Below are positions 36,612 through 47,129 of a stretch of 64,000 nt of DNA, piece by piece (the first letter of the stretch is position 1; every line of letters starts with the position of its first letter). This DNA comes from Deltaproteobacteria bacterium (GTDB lineage: Bacteria; Desulfobacterota; Desulfobulbia; Desulfobulbales; Desulfurivibrionaceae), in contig JAJZRO010000011.1 of assembly GCA_021802645.1 (NCBI GenBank), forward strand, positions 1 through 64,000, read 5' to 3'. Both the position numbers and the translations under genes were made by a program. The notes beneath the pieces were generated by a model, which saw nothing but the letters and a program-made list of their open reading frames with translations, was not told the DNA's origin and did not search any database.

Positions 36612-37375
36612 GACGTGAGCGGCCACTCGGACCGGAGGCGGGCCAGGGCCTCGTGGTTGGTGAGGTCGATGTGGAGCGGGGTCACCGAGATGGCGCCGGC
36701 CAGCACCGCCTGGGCATCGGTATCCGGCCCCTCGTCCAAGTAAGGGGTGCCGCCGCCGATCCAGTAATGCCGATTACCCCATGGGTCGAAGGTCTCCTTG
36801 ATGGCGTCATCGTACAACCGCCGGCCCTGGCGGGTAAAACGGCCGCCCCGCAGTTCCGCCACCGGCAGGTCCGGCACGTTGACATTGAAGAGGGTGTCCT
36901 TAGGGAGCCCCTTGGTGAGGATGGTGGTGGCGAGCTGGGCGGCGAAGCGGGCGGCCGCCTCGAAGCGGACGGTGCCGTTCGGCGCCACCAGGGAGATCGC
37001 GAACGACGGCACCCCCAGCAGGGTGCCCTCCTTGGCCGCCGCCACGGTGCCGGAGTAGTTGATGTCGTCGCCGAGGTTGGGGCCGGGGTTGATGCCGGAG
37101 ACCACCAGGTCGGGCTTCTGGGGCAGCACCTTCTTGATGCCGATGGTGACGCAGTCCGTGGGCGTGCCGTCGATGGCATAGGCCTCCGGACTGAGCTGCC
37201 GCACCCGCAGCGGCCGCTTCATGGTGAGCGAATGGCTGGAGGCGCTGGCATCCTGCTCGGGCGCGATCATCACCGCCTGGCCGATGGCCTGCATGGCGGC
37301 AAAGAGCGCGACGATCCCTGGCGCCTGCACGCCGTCGTCGTTGGTGACCAGGATGAGGGGTTTGTGGTCGAGCAT
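36608..37375 (-). CDS. surE: 5'/3'-nucleotidase SurE
   Basis: A 255-residue SurE, a metal-dependent nucleoside monophosphate phosphatase linked to stationary-phase survival. The metal site is VTNDDG (residues 10-15), with SHS near 46-48 and SGINPGPNLGDDINYSGTV in the middle. It begins the coupled surE-birA pair and is divergent from the tautomerase-ligA operon. Confidence 0.97.
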   Translation of the reverse strand: MLDHKPLILVTNDDGVQAPGIVALFAAMQAIGQAVMIAPEQDASASSHSLTMKRPLRVRQLSPEAYAIDGTPTDCVTIGIKKVLPQKPDLVVSGINPGPNLGDDINYSGTVAAAKEGTLLGVPSFAISLVAPNGTVRFEAAARFAAQLATTILTKGLPKDTLFNVNVPDLPVAELRGGRFTRQGRRLYDDAIKETFDPWGNRHYWIGGGTPYLDEGPDTDAQAVLAGAISVTPLHIDLTNHEALARLRSEWPLTS

Positions 37376-37461
37376 AGCCCCACTCTATTCCAAATCCGGC
37401 AAAAGCGGGAGGGGTTTCCGCCCCTGGCCGCCCTTCTTTTTTGGCGGCCTTTGCGCTATAG

Positions 37462-39720
<2,259 letters not shown>

Positions 39721-39737
39721 CCAGGGAGGAAGGCCGC

Positions 39738-40016
39738 ATGGCAACGCAACGGGTGCGGGTGCAGATCGAGGGATTGGTGCAGGGTGTCTATTTCCGCGCC
39801 CACACCGAGGAGGAGGCCGTCCGGCTTGGGCTTTCCGGCTGGGTCCGTAATCGGCCCGACGGCGGGGTGGAAGCGGTGTTTGAGGGAGAAGCGGCGGCGG
39901 TGGAGCGGATGCTCGCCTGGTGCCATCGCGGCTCGCCCCGTGCCCTGGTGCGCCGGGTCACGGTGCAGGCCGAAACACCGCAAGGGGGGGCCACCGGCTT
40001 TTCGATCCGTTATTGA
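39738..40016 (+). CDS. Acylphosphatase
   Basis: A 92-residue acylphosphatase, which hydrolyses the carboxyl-phosphate bond of acylphosphates. The catalytic residues are R20 in VQGVYFR and N38 in GWVRN. The ATG follows GGGAGGAAGG, 17 bases after ligA, so it is the third gene of that operon. A larger overlapping frame is rejected in favour of this exact family length. Confidence 0.95.
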   Translation: MATQRVRVQIEGLVQGVYFRAHTEEEAVRLGLSGWVRNRPDGGVEAVFEGEAAAVERMLAWCHRGSPRALVRRVTVQAETPQGGATGFSIRY

Positions 40017-40083
40017 CAGCACGCGCCTGGTCGCGTAAAGTACCTGCCGCTCTTTTAACCAGGATGCACGAGGAATCGGGTAG

Positions 40084-40350
40084 ATGGAACTGAGGCGAGA
40101 AAACGAGCGGCGGCAAGCCCCCCGGAAGAATGTCATGCGGATCAAGTGCCCGCGTTGCGGCAATGATAGCGATTTCCTCGAGGTGGCCGACGGGGTGGTC
40201 CTCACCACCCGGTATGTCCAGAACGAGGATGGCAGCTTTTCCCAGGAAGGGGACGAGTCCCAGATCCTGGGGGAGATCAAGTTCTACTGCGGCGAGTGCA
40301 ACGCCGACCTCACCGAGTTTCACCAGCGTTTTCTGGAGATGCTCTTCTAG
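40084..40350 (+). CDS. Small zinc-ribbon protein
   Basis: An 88-residue protein with two CXXC pairs, C22-C25 (KCPRCGND) and C69-C72 (FYCGECNAD), which form a probable zinc ribbon. The amino terminus is highly basic and polar (MELRRENERRQAPRKN), which hints at nucleic-acid contact. The ATG follows GAGGAATCGGG. It is the last gene before a strong terminator. It looks like a conserved small protein of Desulfobacterota. Function unknown. Confidence 0.75.
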   Translation: MELRRENERRQAPRKNVMRIKCPRCGNDSDFLEVADGVVLTTRYVQNEDGSFSQEGDESQILGEIKFYCGECNADLTEFHQRFLEMLF

Positions 40351-40386
40351 TGCTCCCCACGCGACATCCGACCTGCGACAAGGCAT

Positions 40387-40424
40387 AAAAAAAAGGAAGA
40401 AGGGCGAACCCTTCTTCCTTTTTT
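40387..40424. terminator. Bidirectional Rho-independent terminator
   Basis: AGGAAGAAGGG (40394-40404) pairs with CCCTTCTTCCT (40409-40419) over a CGAA loop, with A and T runs on either side. It separates the convergent zinc-ribbon gene and dsrC. Confidence 0.93.
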
Positions 40425-40459
40425 ATTTCATGGACTAAGCCAGATGGTGCGGGAGACGA

Positions 40460-40780
40460 TCACACGCAACCGGTCGGCTTCGGCAGGCCCGCCATCTTGC
40501 AGGCGCCCTTGCCCGGGCCGGACGGGAACAGCTCATAGATGCGCTTCAGCGGGAAGCCGGTGGTCTTGGAAAGGATACGAACCATCGGAGCGATACCGTT
40601 CTTCTTGTAGTACTCCTGCAGTGCGTCGATGACCTTGCGATGCTCGTCGGTCAAGGTGTCGATACCCTCGACGCCCTTTACGTAGTCAACCCACTCCTCG
40701 CTCCACTCTTCCATGCCACGGGTCAGGAAGCCGTCCTCGTCAACGTTGAAGACCTTCCCCTTGTGCTCCAGAGTCGCCAT
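40460..40780 (-). CDS. dsrC: DsrC, dissimilatory sulfite reductase-linked sulfur carrier
   Basis: A 106-residue DsrC. Both redox cysteines of the swinging carboxy-terminal arm are present: C94 (KGACKMAG) and the penultimate C105 (PTGCV), 11 residues apart. This separates true DsrC from TusE, which has only the last one. DsrC carries sulfur as a trisulfide between DsrAB and the DsrMKJOP membrane complex. dsrAB is not in the window, and dsrC standing alone is common in sulfate reducers. The ATG follows GGAGGAAG, and a palindrome lies upstream. Confidence 0.96.
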   Translation of the reverse strand: MATLEHKGKVFNVDEDGFLTRGMEEWSEEWVDYVKGVEGIDTLTDEHRKVIDALQEYYKKNGIAPMVRILSKTTGFPLKRIYELFPSGPGKGACKMAGLPKPTGCV

Positions 40781-41047
40781 GTTACTTCCTCCATTGAATA
40801 AAAGGTTAATCTATATGGAAACAGACACTTAATCACCTAATTAAGATGCCACTACTTACTATGTCCTCTCCCCTTTGTCAAGCCGCCCGCCGCCTTTTTT
40901 TGGCGGCGAAAGTAACTCGCTGGATTCATGATGCTTTTGGCCATGGCCTGGCTGAATCGGCGTTCAGAAAAATGCATTTTTGTCGTGAGGGATAAACCAA
41001 AAAAGCGTCAGGCTACCCGGTGCTCCGGTCTCTGGCGGGGCACGAAT
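40781..41047. promoter_or_regulatory. dsrC upstream region
   Basis: 267 bases between dsrC and the end of nrdG, both on the minus strand. The dsrC-proximal 90 bases are AT-rich and hold a CTTAAT/ATTAAG inverted repeat (40828-40833 and 40840-40845). A minus-strand TTGACA lies at 40881-40876, but no good -10 follows at normal spacing. The rest shows nothing recognisable. Confidence 0.45.
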
Positions 41048-41725
41048 TCACGCCACCAGCGCCTGGAGGCGGGCAAAGACATCCGGGGCAAAGCCCTTTT
41101 CCTTGGCAAACTCGCCATCGAGCGGCGACTGGGGGTTGAAATTCTGGAGCTTGAGGGGGGAGCCGGCCAGGGTGTCGCGCCAGGCGCGGATATCCGCCTC
41201 GGTGTGCAGCCGCGGCAGCACGGTCATGCGGAATTGGTGCGGCAGGCCGCTCGACTTGATGCACTCGATGCTCTGGCGGATGGCGGCGAGATCGACACCG
41301 ACCCCGGTGCAGGTGTCGTATTTGGCCTGATCGAGCGGCGCCTTGACGTCCATGGCGACCATGGCGACGAGTCCCTCGGCCAGGAGCTGTTCAAGCACCG
41401 CGGGCCGGGTGCCGTTGGTGTCGAGCTTGACCGGCACCCCCGCGGCCTTGAAGGTGCGTAACAGTTCGGCCAGATCCGGGGCCAGGGTCGGCTCGCCGCC
41501 GGTAACGCAGACCCCGCCCAGCCATGGCCGCATCTCGCCCAGTCGCTTCAGAACGTGGTCGAGCGGGATGGTCGCGAAGGACTGCGGCGCCAACACCAAG
41601 GGATGATTGTGGCAGAAGGGGCAGCGGAAGTTGCAGCCGCCCAAAAAAACCACCGAGCAGAGGCACCCTGGCCAATCGATAAAGGAGGTCTCGAGAAATC
41701 CCTTGATCGCAGGCATGGCGCTCAT
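41048..41725 (-). CDS. nrdG: Anaerobic ribonucleotide reductase activating protein (radical SAM)
   Basis: A 225-residue radical SAM activase. The CX3CX2C motif is C31, C35 and C38 in GGCNFRCPFC, with GGEPTL following. NrdG makes the glycyl radical in NrdD. It belongs to the longer NrdG type found with class III reductases of anaerobes. The close minus-strand order nrdD, thioredoxin-like gene, nrdG supports the assignment over a generic pyruvate formate-lyase activase. Confidence 0.92.
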   Translation of the reverse strand: MSAMPAIKGFLETSFIDWPGCLCSVVFLGGCNFRCPFCHNHPLVLAPQSFATIPLDHVLKRLGEMRPWLGGVCVTGGEPTLAPDLAELLRTFKAAGVPVKLDTNGTRPAVLEQLLAEGLVAMVAMDVKAPLDQAKYDTCTGVGVDLAAIRQSIECIKSSGLPHQFRMTVLPRLHTEADIRAWRDTLAGSPLKLQNFNPQSPLDGEFAKEKGFAPDVFARLQALVA

Positions 41726-41815
41726 AAACGTAGGGGGCGGGGAGTGAGGGGCAGGAGGAGGGCTGATCCGATACCGTGACTACCCCTCATGAAGACTCCC
41801 CGCCGCGAAGAAGGA

Positions 41816-42127
41816 CTACAGCGCGCAACTGCCCGATTCGCAGGCAGCCCGGGTGGCGGACGCCTGCATGGTCACGCCGCGTTCCTGCGCCCGCTCCGTG
41901 AGATGGCGCTCGATGCGGCTGAACTCATCCACCGAGGAGGAATCGTCCAACACCAGGAGCGGCAACCGTTTGCGGGCCGTTTCCACCAGGCGGTGCCAGG
42001 CCAGATGGGCCAGGGCGCCGGCGTCGTGGTTGTTGAGCACCTCGATCTTGACGTCCATGGCCTGAAGGTCGAACTGTTTCTTGATCTGCTCGCAGAGTAC
42101 GCAATCATCTTTGGTAAAGAGTGTCAT
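41816..42127 (-). CDS. Glutaredoxin/thioredoxin-like protein in the nrd operon
   Basis: A 103-residue thioredoxin-fold protein. The redox pair C9-C12 (DDCVLCEQ) opens the first helix as in glutaredoxins, and a second pair lies near the end (ACESGSC). It sits between nrdD and nrdG, so it may pass electrons to the class III reductase, although many of these use formate. It may instead repair oxidised cysteines. The pairing is seen in the sequence; the role is inferred. Confidence 0.8.
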   Translation of the reverse strand: MTLFTKDDCVLCEQIKKQFDLQAMDVKIEVLNNHDAGALAHLAWHRLVETARKRLPLLVLDDSSSVDEFSRIERHLTERAQERGVTMQASATRAACESGSCAL

Positions 42128-42216
42128 AGCTGTCCCCTTTTCTCGTGAATCCCCTCACCTGCCGGTGCGCGCGCGAGGCAACGAACCGGCAGGTGTGCGT
42201 CGTGTGACTGGAAGCC

Positions 42217-44346
42217 TTATGCCTGGGCGAACTGCCGCTCGTTGCGGTAACGCTCCTTCAACTCGCCCAGCTTCCCCTTGTTCCAGCTCGAAATCTTGGT
42301 GAAATAGCCGGTGATGCGGGTGATGCCGTCCACCTTCTCGGAACCGCAGTGCGGACACTGCTCGCTCAACCCCCGGCTGGTCTTGCCGCACTCCAGGCAG
42401 GAGGTGAATTCCGGCGAGAAGGCGATCTGGTCGTTCTGGGTGTGGCGGAAGACGTTGATGATGAAGTTGGCGATCGCCTCCTTGTCCGGCTGCGCCTCGC
42501 CCAACCAGACGTGGGTGATGGCGCCCGCCTCGATCAGCGGATGGAAGAGCCCCTCGCGGTCCACCCGGGTGATGGGGTTCATGGTGGCGCCCACATGGTA
42601 GAGGGTGGAGTTGGTGTAGTAGACCTCGTTTTTGGCGAGGCTGCCCTGCACCATCTTGGTGGCCTGCTCCGGGTAGTGGGCGAGATCGAGCTTGGCAAAG
42701 CGGTAGGCGGTGGATTCGGCCGGCGTCTGCTCCAGCACGAACTTCATGCCCATGGACTCCGCCATCTTGTTGCAGACGATGTTCATGTGGGCAATGACCT
42801 TGAGGCCGAACTTCATCGCCTCGTCGGAGTCGTGCAGCTCCTGGCCGAGGTGGATCTTGACCAGCTCGTTCAGTCCCACCATGCCGATGAGGTAGGAACA
42901 GCGGTGGAGCCGCAGATAGGTCTGGCCGTCGAGGTCCATGGCCAAGAGCGACAGCGGGCCGTTCTGCCCCATGGAGAGCAGCTTCTCGATGAACTTCTTC
43001 TTCTGCTCGTGGGCCTTGGCCGCCAGTTGCATCTTCTCGGTGAGCAGGGTGAAGAGCTTGGTATCGTCGCCCTTGGCCTGGTAGCCGAGGCGCGGCAGGT
43101 TGACGGTGACGTTCTGCAGGGCCGAGTAGCGCATGCGCCACGGCTCCTTGGCATCCTCCAGGTCGCTGGCCTCCAGCTTGAAGGAGAGGCGGCAACACTC
43201 GGAGATCTTGGCGGTCTCGCCGCGGTCGAAGATGAAGTAGGTGTTGCCCTTGACCGAGGCGACCTCGCAGATGTGGTTGAGGAAGTCCATGTGGCCGTCG
43301 GTCTTGAAGAACTTCTCGGTGATGTGCACCAGCGGCTTCGGGAAGAAGAAAGGCCGGCCGGCGGCATCGCCCTCCTTGTACACCTCGAAGAGGGCCCAGG
43401 CAAAGCGCTGCGCCTGTTTTTCATACTCGCCGTAGGTCTTGCCGGTGTAAACCCCGCCCGGACCAATGGCCGGCACGGTCTCGAAGTGCTTGGGCACCTC
43501 CCAGTAGATGTTGATATCGGAGAAGATCGCCTGACCGCCACGGGCCACCGCCTGCTGGGAGAACTCGTAGATGAGCATCTGGGCCAGCTGCTTCACCCCG
43601 CGGTCGTCCAGCTCCTCGAGATACGGGGCAAAGAAGAGGTTGATGGCGTCCCAGCCGATCGCGCCGGCAAAGTGGCTCTGCAGCGCCGCCGCAAATTTCA
43701 CCATGTGGGCGAGCAGCACCTCGGCGTGCTTGGCCGGCTTGGCCATGGAGAGGGCGTGCGGCAGGTTCAGGCCGAACTTCTTGATGTACTCCAGCGACTG
43801 GCCCGAGCAGTACGGCCGATCGATGAAGCCCAGGTCGTGGAGGTGGAGGTCGCCCAACAGATGGGCGTCGGCCACATCCGGGGTGAAGACATGGAGCAGG
43901 GCGTACTCCTTCTTGATCCCCTCGGCCAGGGTGAGGTTGGTCGCCTCCGGGCCGTGGGGCACGTTGGCGTTCTCCTTGTTGTGCTGGACCAGCAGCTGGT
44001 CCACGTCGTAGAGCGGCACACCGAGACGGGTGTGCATACGCCGCGCCTCCTCAAGCCCCATCTCCAGGAGCTTGGCGTTGACCATCTCGCGGATGAGCGG
44101 GCCGGTCACGGTCTTGACCGTGCCGGTCTGGATGATTTTTTCGACCTCCTTGCTGATCTTCTCGGCGGTGTCCCGGTCGAGGAAGGTCTCGCGCAGGAGG
44201 GCATCGACGATGCGCTGGCGATCCCAGCCCATCATATCCTCCTGCGACGTCCGAACGAACAGCGCCATATCGGTGGAATCCGCCTTGGCCACCTCTTTGG
44301 TGGTCATCTCCCGCGCCTCGGCTTTCAATGGCATGACGACTCCCAT
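42217..44346 (-). CDS. nrdD: Anaerobic ribonucleoside-triphosphate reductase (class III)
   Basis: A 709-residue NrdD, which makes deoxynucleotides without oxygen through a glycyl radical. The radical glycine is about G680 in RITGYFTK. A carboxy-terminal zinc site is formed by SCLECGK and QCPHCGS. An amino-terminal ATP-cone (about 15-105) would give allosteric control. ATG 44346 follows AAGGAG at proper distance. Its promoter is overlaid by two NrdR boxes. Confidence 0.97.
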   Translation of the reverse strand: MGVVMPLKAEAREMTTKEVAKADSTDMALFVRTSQEDMMGWDRQRIVDALLRETFLDRDTAEKISKEVEKIIQTGTVKTVTGPLIREMVNAKLLEMGLEEARRMHTRLGVPLYDVDQLLVQHNKENANVPHGPEATNLTLAEGIKKEYALLHVFTPDVADAHLLGDLHLHDLGFIDRPYCSGQSLEYIKKFGLNLPHALSMAKPAKHAEVLLAHMVKFAAALQSHFAGAIGWDAINLFFAPYLEELDDRGVKQLAQMLIYEFSQQAVARGGQAIFSDINIYWEVPKHFETVPAIGPGGVYTGKTYGEYEKQAQRFAWALFEVYKEGDAAGRPFFFPKPLVHITEKFFKTDGHMDFLNHICEVASVKGNTYFIFDRGETAKISECCRLSFKLEASDLEDAKEPWRMRYSALQNVTVNLPRLGYQAKGDDTKLFTLLTEKMQLAAKAHEQKKKFIEKLLSMGQNGPLSLLAMDLDGQTYLRLHRCSYLIGMVGLNELVKIHLGQELHDSDEAMKFGLKVIAHMNIVCNKMAESMGMKFVLEQTPAESTAYRFAKLDLAHYPEQATKMVQGSLAKNEVYYTNSTLYHVGATMNPITRVDREGLFHPLIEAGAITHVWLGEAQPDKEAIANFIINVFRHTQNDQIAFSPEFTSCLECGKTSRGLSEQCPHCGSEKVDGITRITGYFTKISSWNKGKLGELKERYRNERQFAQA

Positions 44347-44418
44347 CCTCTGTTTCTCCTTATTCTCTCTCGTGTTAAAGAATTTAATGAACTGCCGAAC
44401 CCCTATTTCTCGGCAACA

Positions 44419-44434
44419 ACACGACAGGTTGTGT
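44419..44434. promoter_or_regulatory. NrdR box 1
   Basis: ACACGACAGGTTGTGT, a 16-base ACAC-N8-GTGT palindrome, the form bound by the zinc-finger/ATP-cone repressor NrdR. It covers the expected transcription start of nrdD. Its centre is 32 bases from that of box 2, three helical turns, as in known NrdR-regulated promoters. Confidence 0.75.
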
Positions 44435-44444
44435 TGTGAAGCCC

Positions 44445-44475
44445 ATTATTGCACAAGATGTGGTGTACCGGTCAA
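44445..44475 (-). promoter_or_regulatory. Promoter of nrdD
   Basis: On the minus strand TTGACC (44475-44470), 19 bases, then AATAAT (44450-44445). The spacer is long, but both boxes match at five of six positions. NrdR box 2 fills the spacer and box 1 lies just downstream of the -10. Confidence 0.55.
44451..44466. promoter_or_regulatory. NrdR box 2
   Basis: GCACAAGATGTGGTGT, a 16-base (G/A)CAC-N8-GTGT palindrome between the -35 and -10 boxes of nrdD. It is separated from box 1 by exactly 16 bases. Confidence 0.72.
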
Positions 44476-44551
44476 GCGAAAAAAAGCGGGAAATGAAAAA
44501 AATGGTTTCGGGCGGCAAAACAGGGAAATAGCGCGACAGACATGGGAATCC

Positions 44552-44568
44552 GCCCCATGGCATGGGGC
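44552..44568. repeat. Palindrome downstream of nadB
   Basis: GCCCCATG (44552-44559) and CATGGGGC (44561-44568) around a single G. It lies between the nadB stop and the nrdD control region. It may be a hairpin at the 3' end of the nadB message, but no T run follows. Confidence 0.5.
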
Positions 44569-44590
44569 AAATTCACCCCCAAAAGGTCCC

Positions 44591-46201
44591 CTATCGCCTG
44601 GCGATGATGGTGTCCTTTTTCCAGTGCCGGTCGTCGGGGCGGGGGTAGTCGAGGATGTAATGGAGGCCGCGCGACTCCTTGCGGATCAGGGCGCAGCGGA
44701 CGATCAACTCGGAGACCTGGGCGATGTTCCGCAGCTCCACCAAGTCCGGGGTGAGGAGGTAGTCGCGGTAGTGCTGGTCCACCTCGGCGAGCATGGCGCC
44801 GAGGCGCTCCTTGACGAGCCCCAGCCTTTTTTCCTTGCGGACGATGCCCACGTAGTTCCACATCAGGCGGCGGATCTGATCCCAGTTGTGGGTGATGAGG
44901 ATGCCCTCGTCGATGCGCTGGGCCTTACCGGCCCGCCACGCCGCGATAGGATGGTAGTGCTGGCTCGTAAGCCGCGGCCACTCCTCGGCGCACTGGTGCG
45001 CCGCCTGGTCGGCAAAGACCACCGCCTCCAGCAGCGAATTGCTGGCCAGCCGGTTGCCGCCGTGCAGCCCGGTGCAGGCGGTCTCACCCAGGGCGTAGAG
45101 GTTTTCGAGGCTGGTGCGGCCCATGATGTCGGTGAGCACCCCACCGCACATGTAGTGGGCCGCCGGCACCACCGGAATCGGTTCCCTGGTGATGTCGATG
45201 CCGAGACCGAGGCAGGTGGTGTAAATGGTCGGGAAACGGTTTTTGAGGAATTCCGCCGGCTGGTGCGAGATGTCGAGATAGACGCAGTCGTCGCCGCTCG
45301 CCTTCATCTCCAGGTCGATGGCCCGGGCGACCTTGTCGCGGGTGGCGAGATCGCCCAGCGGATCGTACTTCTGCATGAAGGGATTGCCGCGCTCGTCGAT
45401 GAGCCGCCCACCTTCCCCGCGCACCGCCTCGGAGATGAGGAAATTCTTGGTCCTCGGGTGAAAGAGGCAGGTGGGGTGGAACTGGACGAACTCCAGGTTG
45501 CCGACCCGGGCGCCGGCCCGCCAGGCCATGGCGATGCCGTCGCCGGTGGCGATGTCGGGGTTGGTGGTGTAGAGGTAGACCTTGCCGGCGCCGCCGGTGC
45601 AGAGTACGGTGACCCGGGCGAGCCAGGTCTCGATGGCGTTGCCCTGCCGGTTCAGGACATAGGCGCCGAGGCAGCGGTCGAGAAAGGGGTGGGTCGGCCG
45701 CACCCCGGCCTTGGAGCCGATCAAGAGATCCACGGCCACGTGGTTTTCCAGCACCGTGATCCGCGGATTTTCCGCCACCCGCCGCAGAAGACCCTCCTCA
45801 ATCTGTTTGCCGGTGAGGTCCATGGCGTGGGCAATGCGCCGGGCGGAGTGCCCTCCTTCCCGGCCCAGATCGAGGTGGTCGGCGTGGTTGCGGTCGTGCT
45901 GGAACTCGATGCCGAGGGCCATGAGTTCGCGCACCCGGGCCGGGCCGTTCTCCACCACCATCCGCACCACATCCTCGTGGCAGAGACCGGCGCCAGAGGT
46001 GAGGGTGTCCTGGATATGGGCCTCGAAGGTATCCTCCGCCGAGAGCACCGCGGCAATGCCGCCCTGGGCGAGGTTGGTGGCGGTATCCACCCGCGCCTTT
46101 TTGGTGATGAGGGTCACCGTGCCCAGCCGGGCCGCCTTGAGGGCAAAGGAGAGGCCGGCGATGCCGCTGCCGATGACGAGAAAATCGGTGGTCTGTTCCA
46201 T
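44591..46201 (-). CDS. nadB: L-aspartate oxidase
   Basis: A 536-residue FAD enzyme that oxidises aspartate to iminoaspartate, the first step of NAD synthesis; in anaerobes fumarate can be the acceptor. The FAD motif GSGIAGLSFA is near 10-19. TNLAQGGIAAV, HPTCLF, EAVRGEGGRL and HYMCGGVLTD are family signatures shared with fumarate reductase flavoproteins. Lack of the succinate-type histidine-flavin region and the early stop favour NadB. ATG 46201 starts the fold directly; a 15-residue longer frame exists. Confidence 0.94.
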   Translation of the reverse strand: MEQTTDFLVIGSGIAGLSFALKAARLGTVTLITKKARVDTATNLAQGGIAAVLSAEDTFEAHIQDTLTSGAGLCHEDVVRMVVENGPARVRELMALGIEFQHDRNHADHLDLGREGGHSARRIAHAMDLTGKQIEEGLLRRVAENPRITVLENHVAVDLLIGSKAGVRPTHPFLDRCLGAYVLNRQGNAIETWLARVTVLCTGGAGKVYLYTTNPDIATGDGIAMAWRAGARVGNLEFVQFHPTCLFHPRTKNFLISEAVRGEGGRLIDERGNPFMQKYDPLGDLATRDKVARAIDLEMKASGDDCVYLDISHQPAEFLKNRFPTIYTTCLGLGIDITREPIPVVPAAHYMCGGVLTDIMGRTSLENLYALGETACTGLHGGNRLASNSLLEAVVFADQAAHQCAEEWPRLTSQHYHPIAAWRAGKAQRIDEGILITHNWDQIRRLMWNYVGIVRKEKRLGLVKERLGAMLAEVDQHYRDYLLTPDLVELRNIAQVSELIVRCALIRKESRGLHYILDYPRPDDRHWKKDTIIARR

Positions 46202-46304
46202 GGTGGTATCACATCGGCCGGCGGGAAGGAGGAAGGCGGTTCCCAAGCGGCCTGGTTTCTGGTATGTATGGGGGCGTACTCGATTGATGGTCGCCCGTTT
46301 CCCT

Positions 46305-46440
46305 CGTTATCGTTCTCTTTCGGAAACGAAATTTTTCGTTCGAGTGCACGGCGCAAGGACGACGAAAAGGCGGAGCGTACACCTGCGTACGTGACCATTT
46401 TTCGGCAACCGCGCAACGCAGCCTTTTCGGACGAAAGGGC
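46305..46440. repeat. Complex intergenic inverted-repeat element
   Basis: About 135 bases between divergent nadB and the HAD gene, carrying three inverted repeats in series. They are AACGAAA/TTTCGTT (46325-46340), CGTAC/GTACG with a six-base centre (46376-46391), and CCTTTTCG/CGAAAGG (46412-46428). The remaining bases between nadB and the HAD gene hold no gene. I suspect a dispersed intergenic repeat, but no second copy lies in this window. Confidence 0.45.
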
Positions 46441-46496
46441 CGTTTCCTTCTGCCTCTTCTTTAGTCCGCCCGGCCCTGCTTGGCAAGGATTCTTCC

Positions 46497-47117
46497 ATGA
46501 GCGATCTCAAACTGGTGATCTTCGACTGCGACGGCGTCATGTTCGACTCCCGGGAGGCGAACCGCGTCTACTATAACCAGCTCCTCGCCCACTTCGGCCA
46601 TCCACCCATGGACGCCGGGGAGCTCGACTATGTCCACGTCCATCACGTGATGGCCTCGGTGGGCCATATCTTCCGCCACTATCCCGACGAGATCGCGGCG
46701 GCCCATGCCTTTCGCCAGGAACTCGACTACACCCCCTTCCTCCAGTACATGCTCATGGAGCCGGACCTCCGTGAATTTCTCGCCTTTCTGCGGCCAGGCC
46801 GCAAGACTGCGATCAGCACCAACCGCACCACCACCATGCCGGCCATCCTCGAACTTTTTGCGCTGGCGCCTCTCTTCGACAAAGTGGTCACCGCCCTGGA
46901 CGTTTCCCGGCCCAAACCCGACCCCGAGGCGCTCCACCAGATTCTGGGGCATTTCGACCTCGAGGCGGACGAGGCGATCTACATCGGCGATTCGGTGGTG
47001 GACGAGGAACACGCCAGGGCGGCGGGCATGCGCCTCATCGCCTTCAAGAATCCGGCCCTGGCGGCGGATTATCATGTAGAATGTTTCATGGAGATTGCCA
47101 AGCTCCCCATCTTCTAA
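46497..47117 (+). CDS. HAD-family phosphatase (Gph-like)
   Basis: A 206-residue haloacid dehalogenase-type hydrolase. Motif I is FDCDGVMFDS (about 9-18) with the nucleophile aspartate, motif II STNR, motif III KPDPE, and motif IV YIGDSVVDEEHA. The cap helices match phosphoglycolate phosphatase relatives. The ATG follows AAGGA. It is followed 12 bases later by an uncharacterised gene. The substrate is uncertain. Confidence 0.88.
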   Translation: MSDLKLVIFDCDGVMFDSREANRVYYNQLLAHFGHPPMDAGELDYVHVHHVMASVGHIFRHYPDEIAAAHAFRQELDYTPFLQYMLMEPDLREFLAFLRPGRKTAISTNRTTTMPAILELFALAPLFDKVVTALDVSRPKPDPEALHQILGHFDLEADEAIYIGDSVVDEEHARAAGMRLIAFKNPALAADYHVECFMEIAKLPIF

Positions 47118-47129
47118 GAGGAGGGCGCG

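Noticed and set aside
40460-40780. Naming the DsrC protein TusE
   Set aside because: TusE lacks the upstream cysteine; here both C94 and C105 are present, as in respiratory DsrC.
42349-44439. A plus-strand open frame of nearly 700 codons opposite nrdD
   Set aside because: nrdD is clearly coding on the minus strand with all family motifs. The antisense frame is a His/Glu/Leu-rich shadow.
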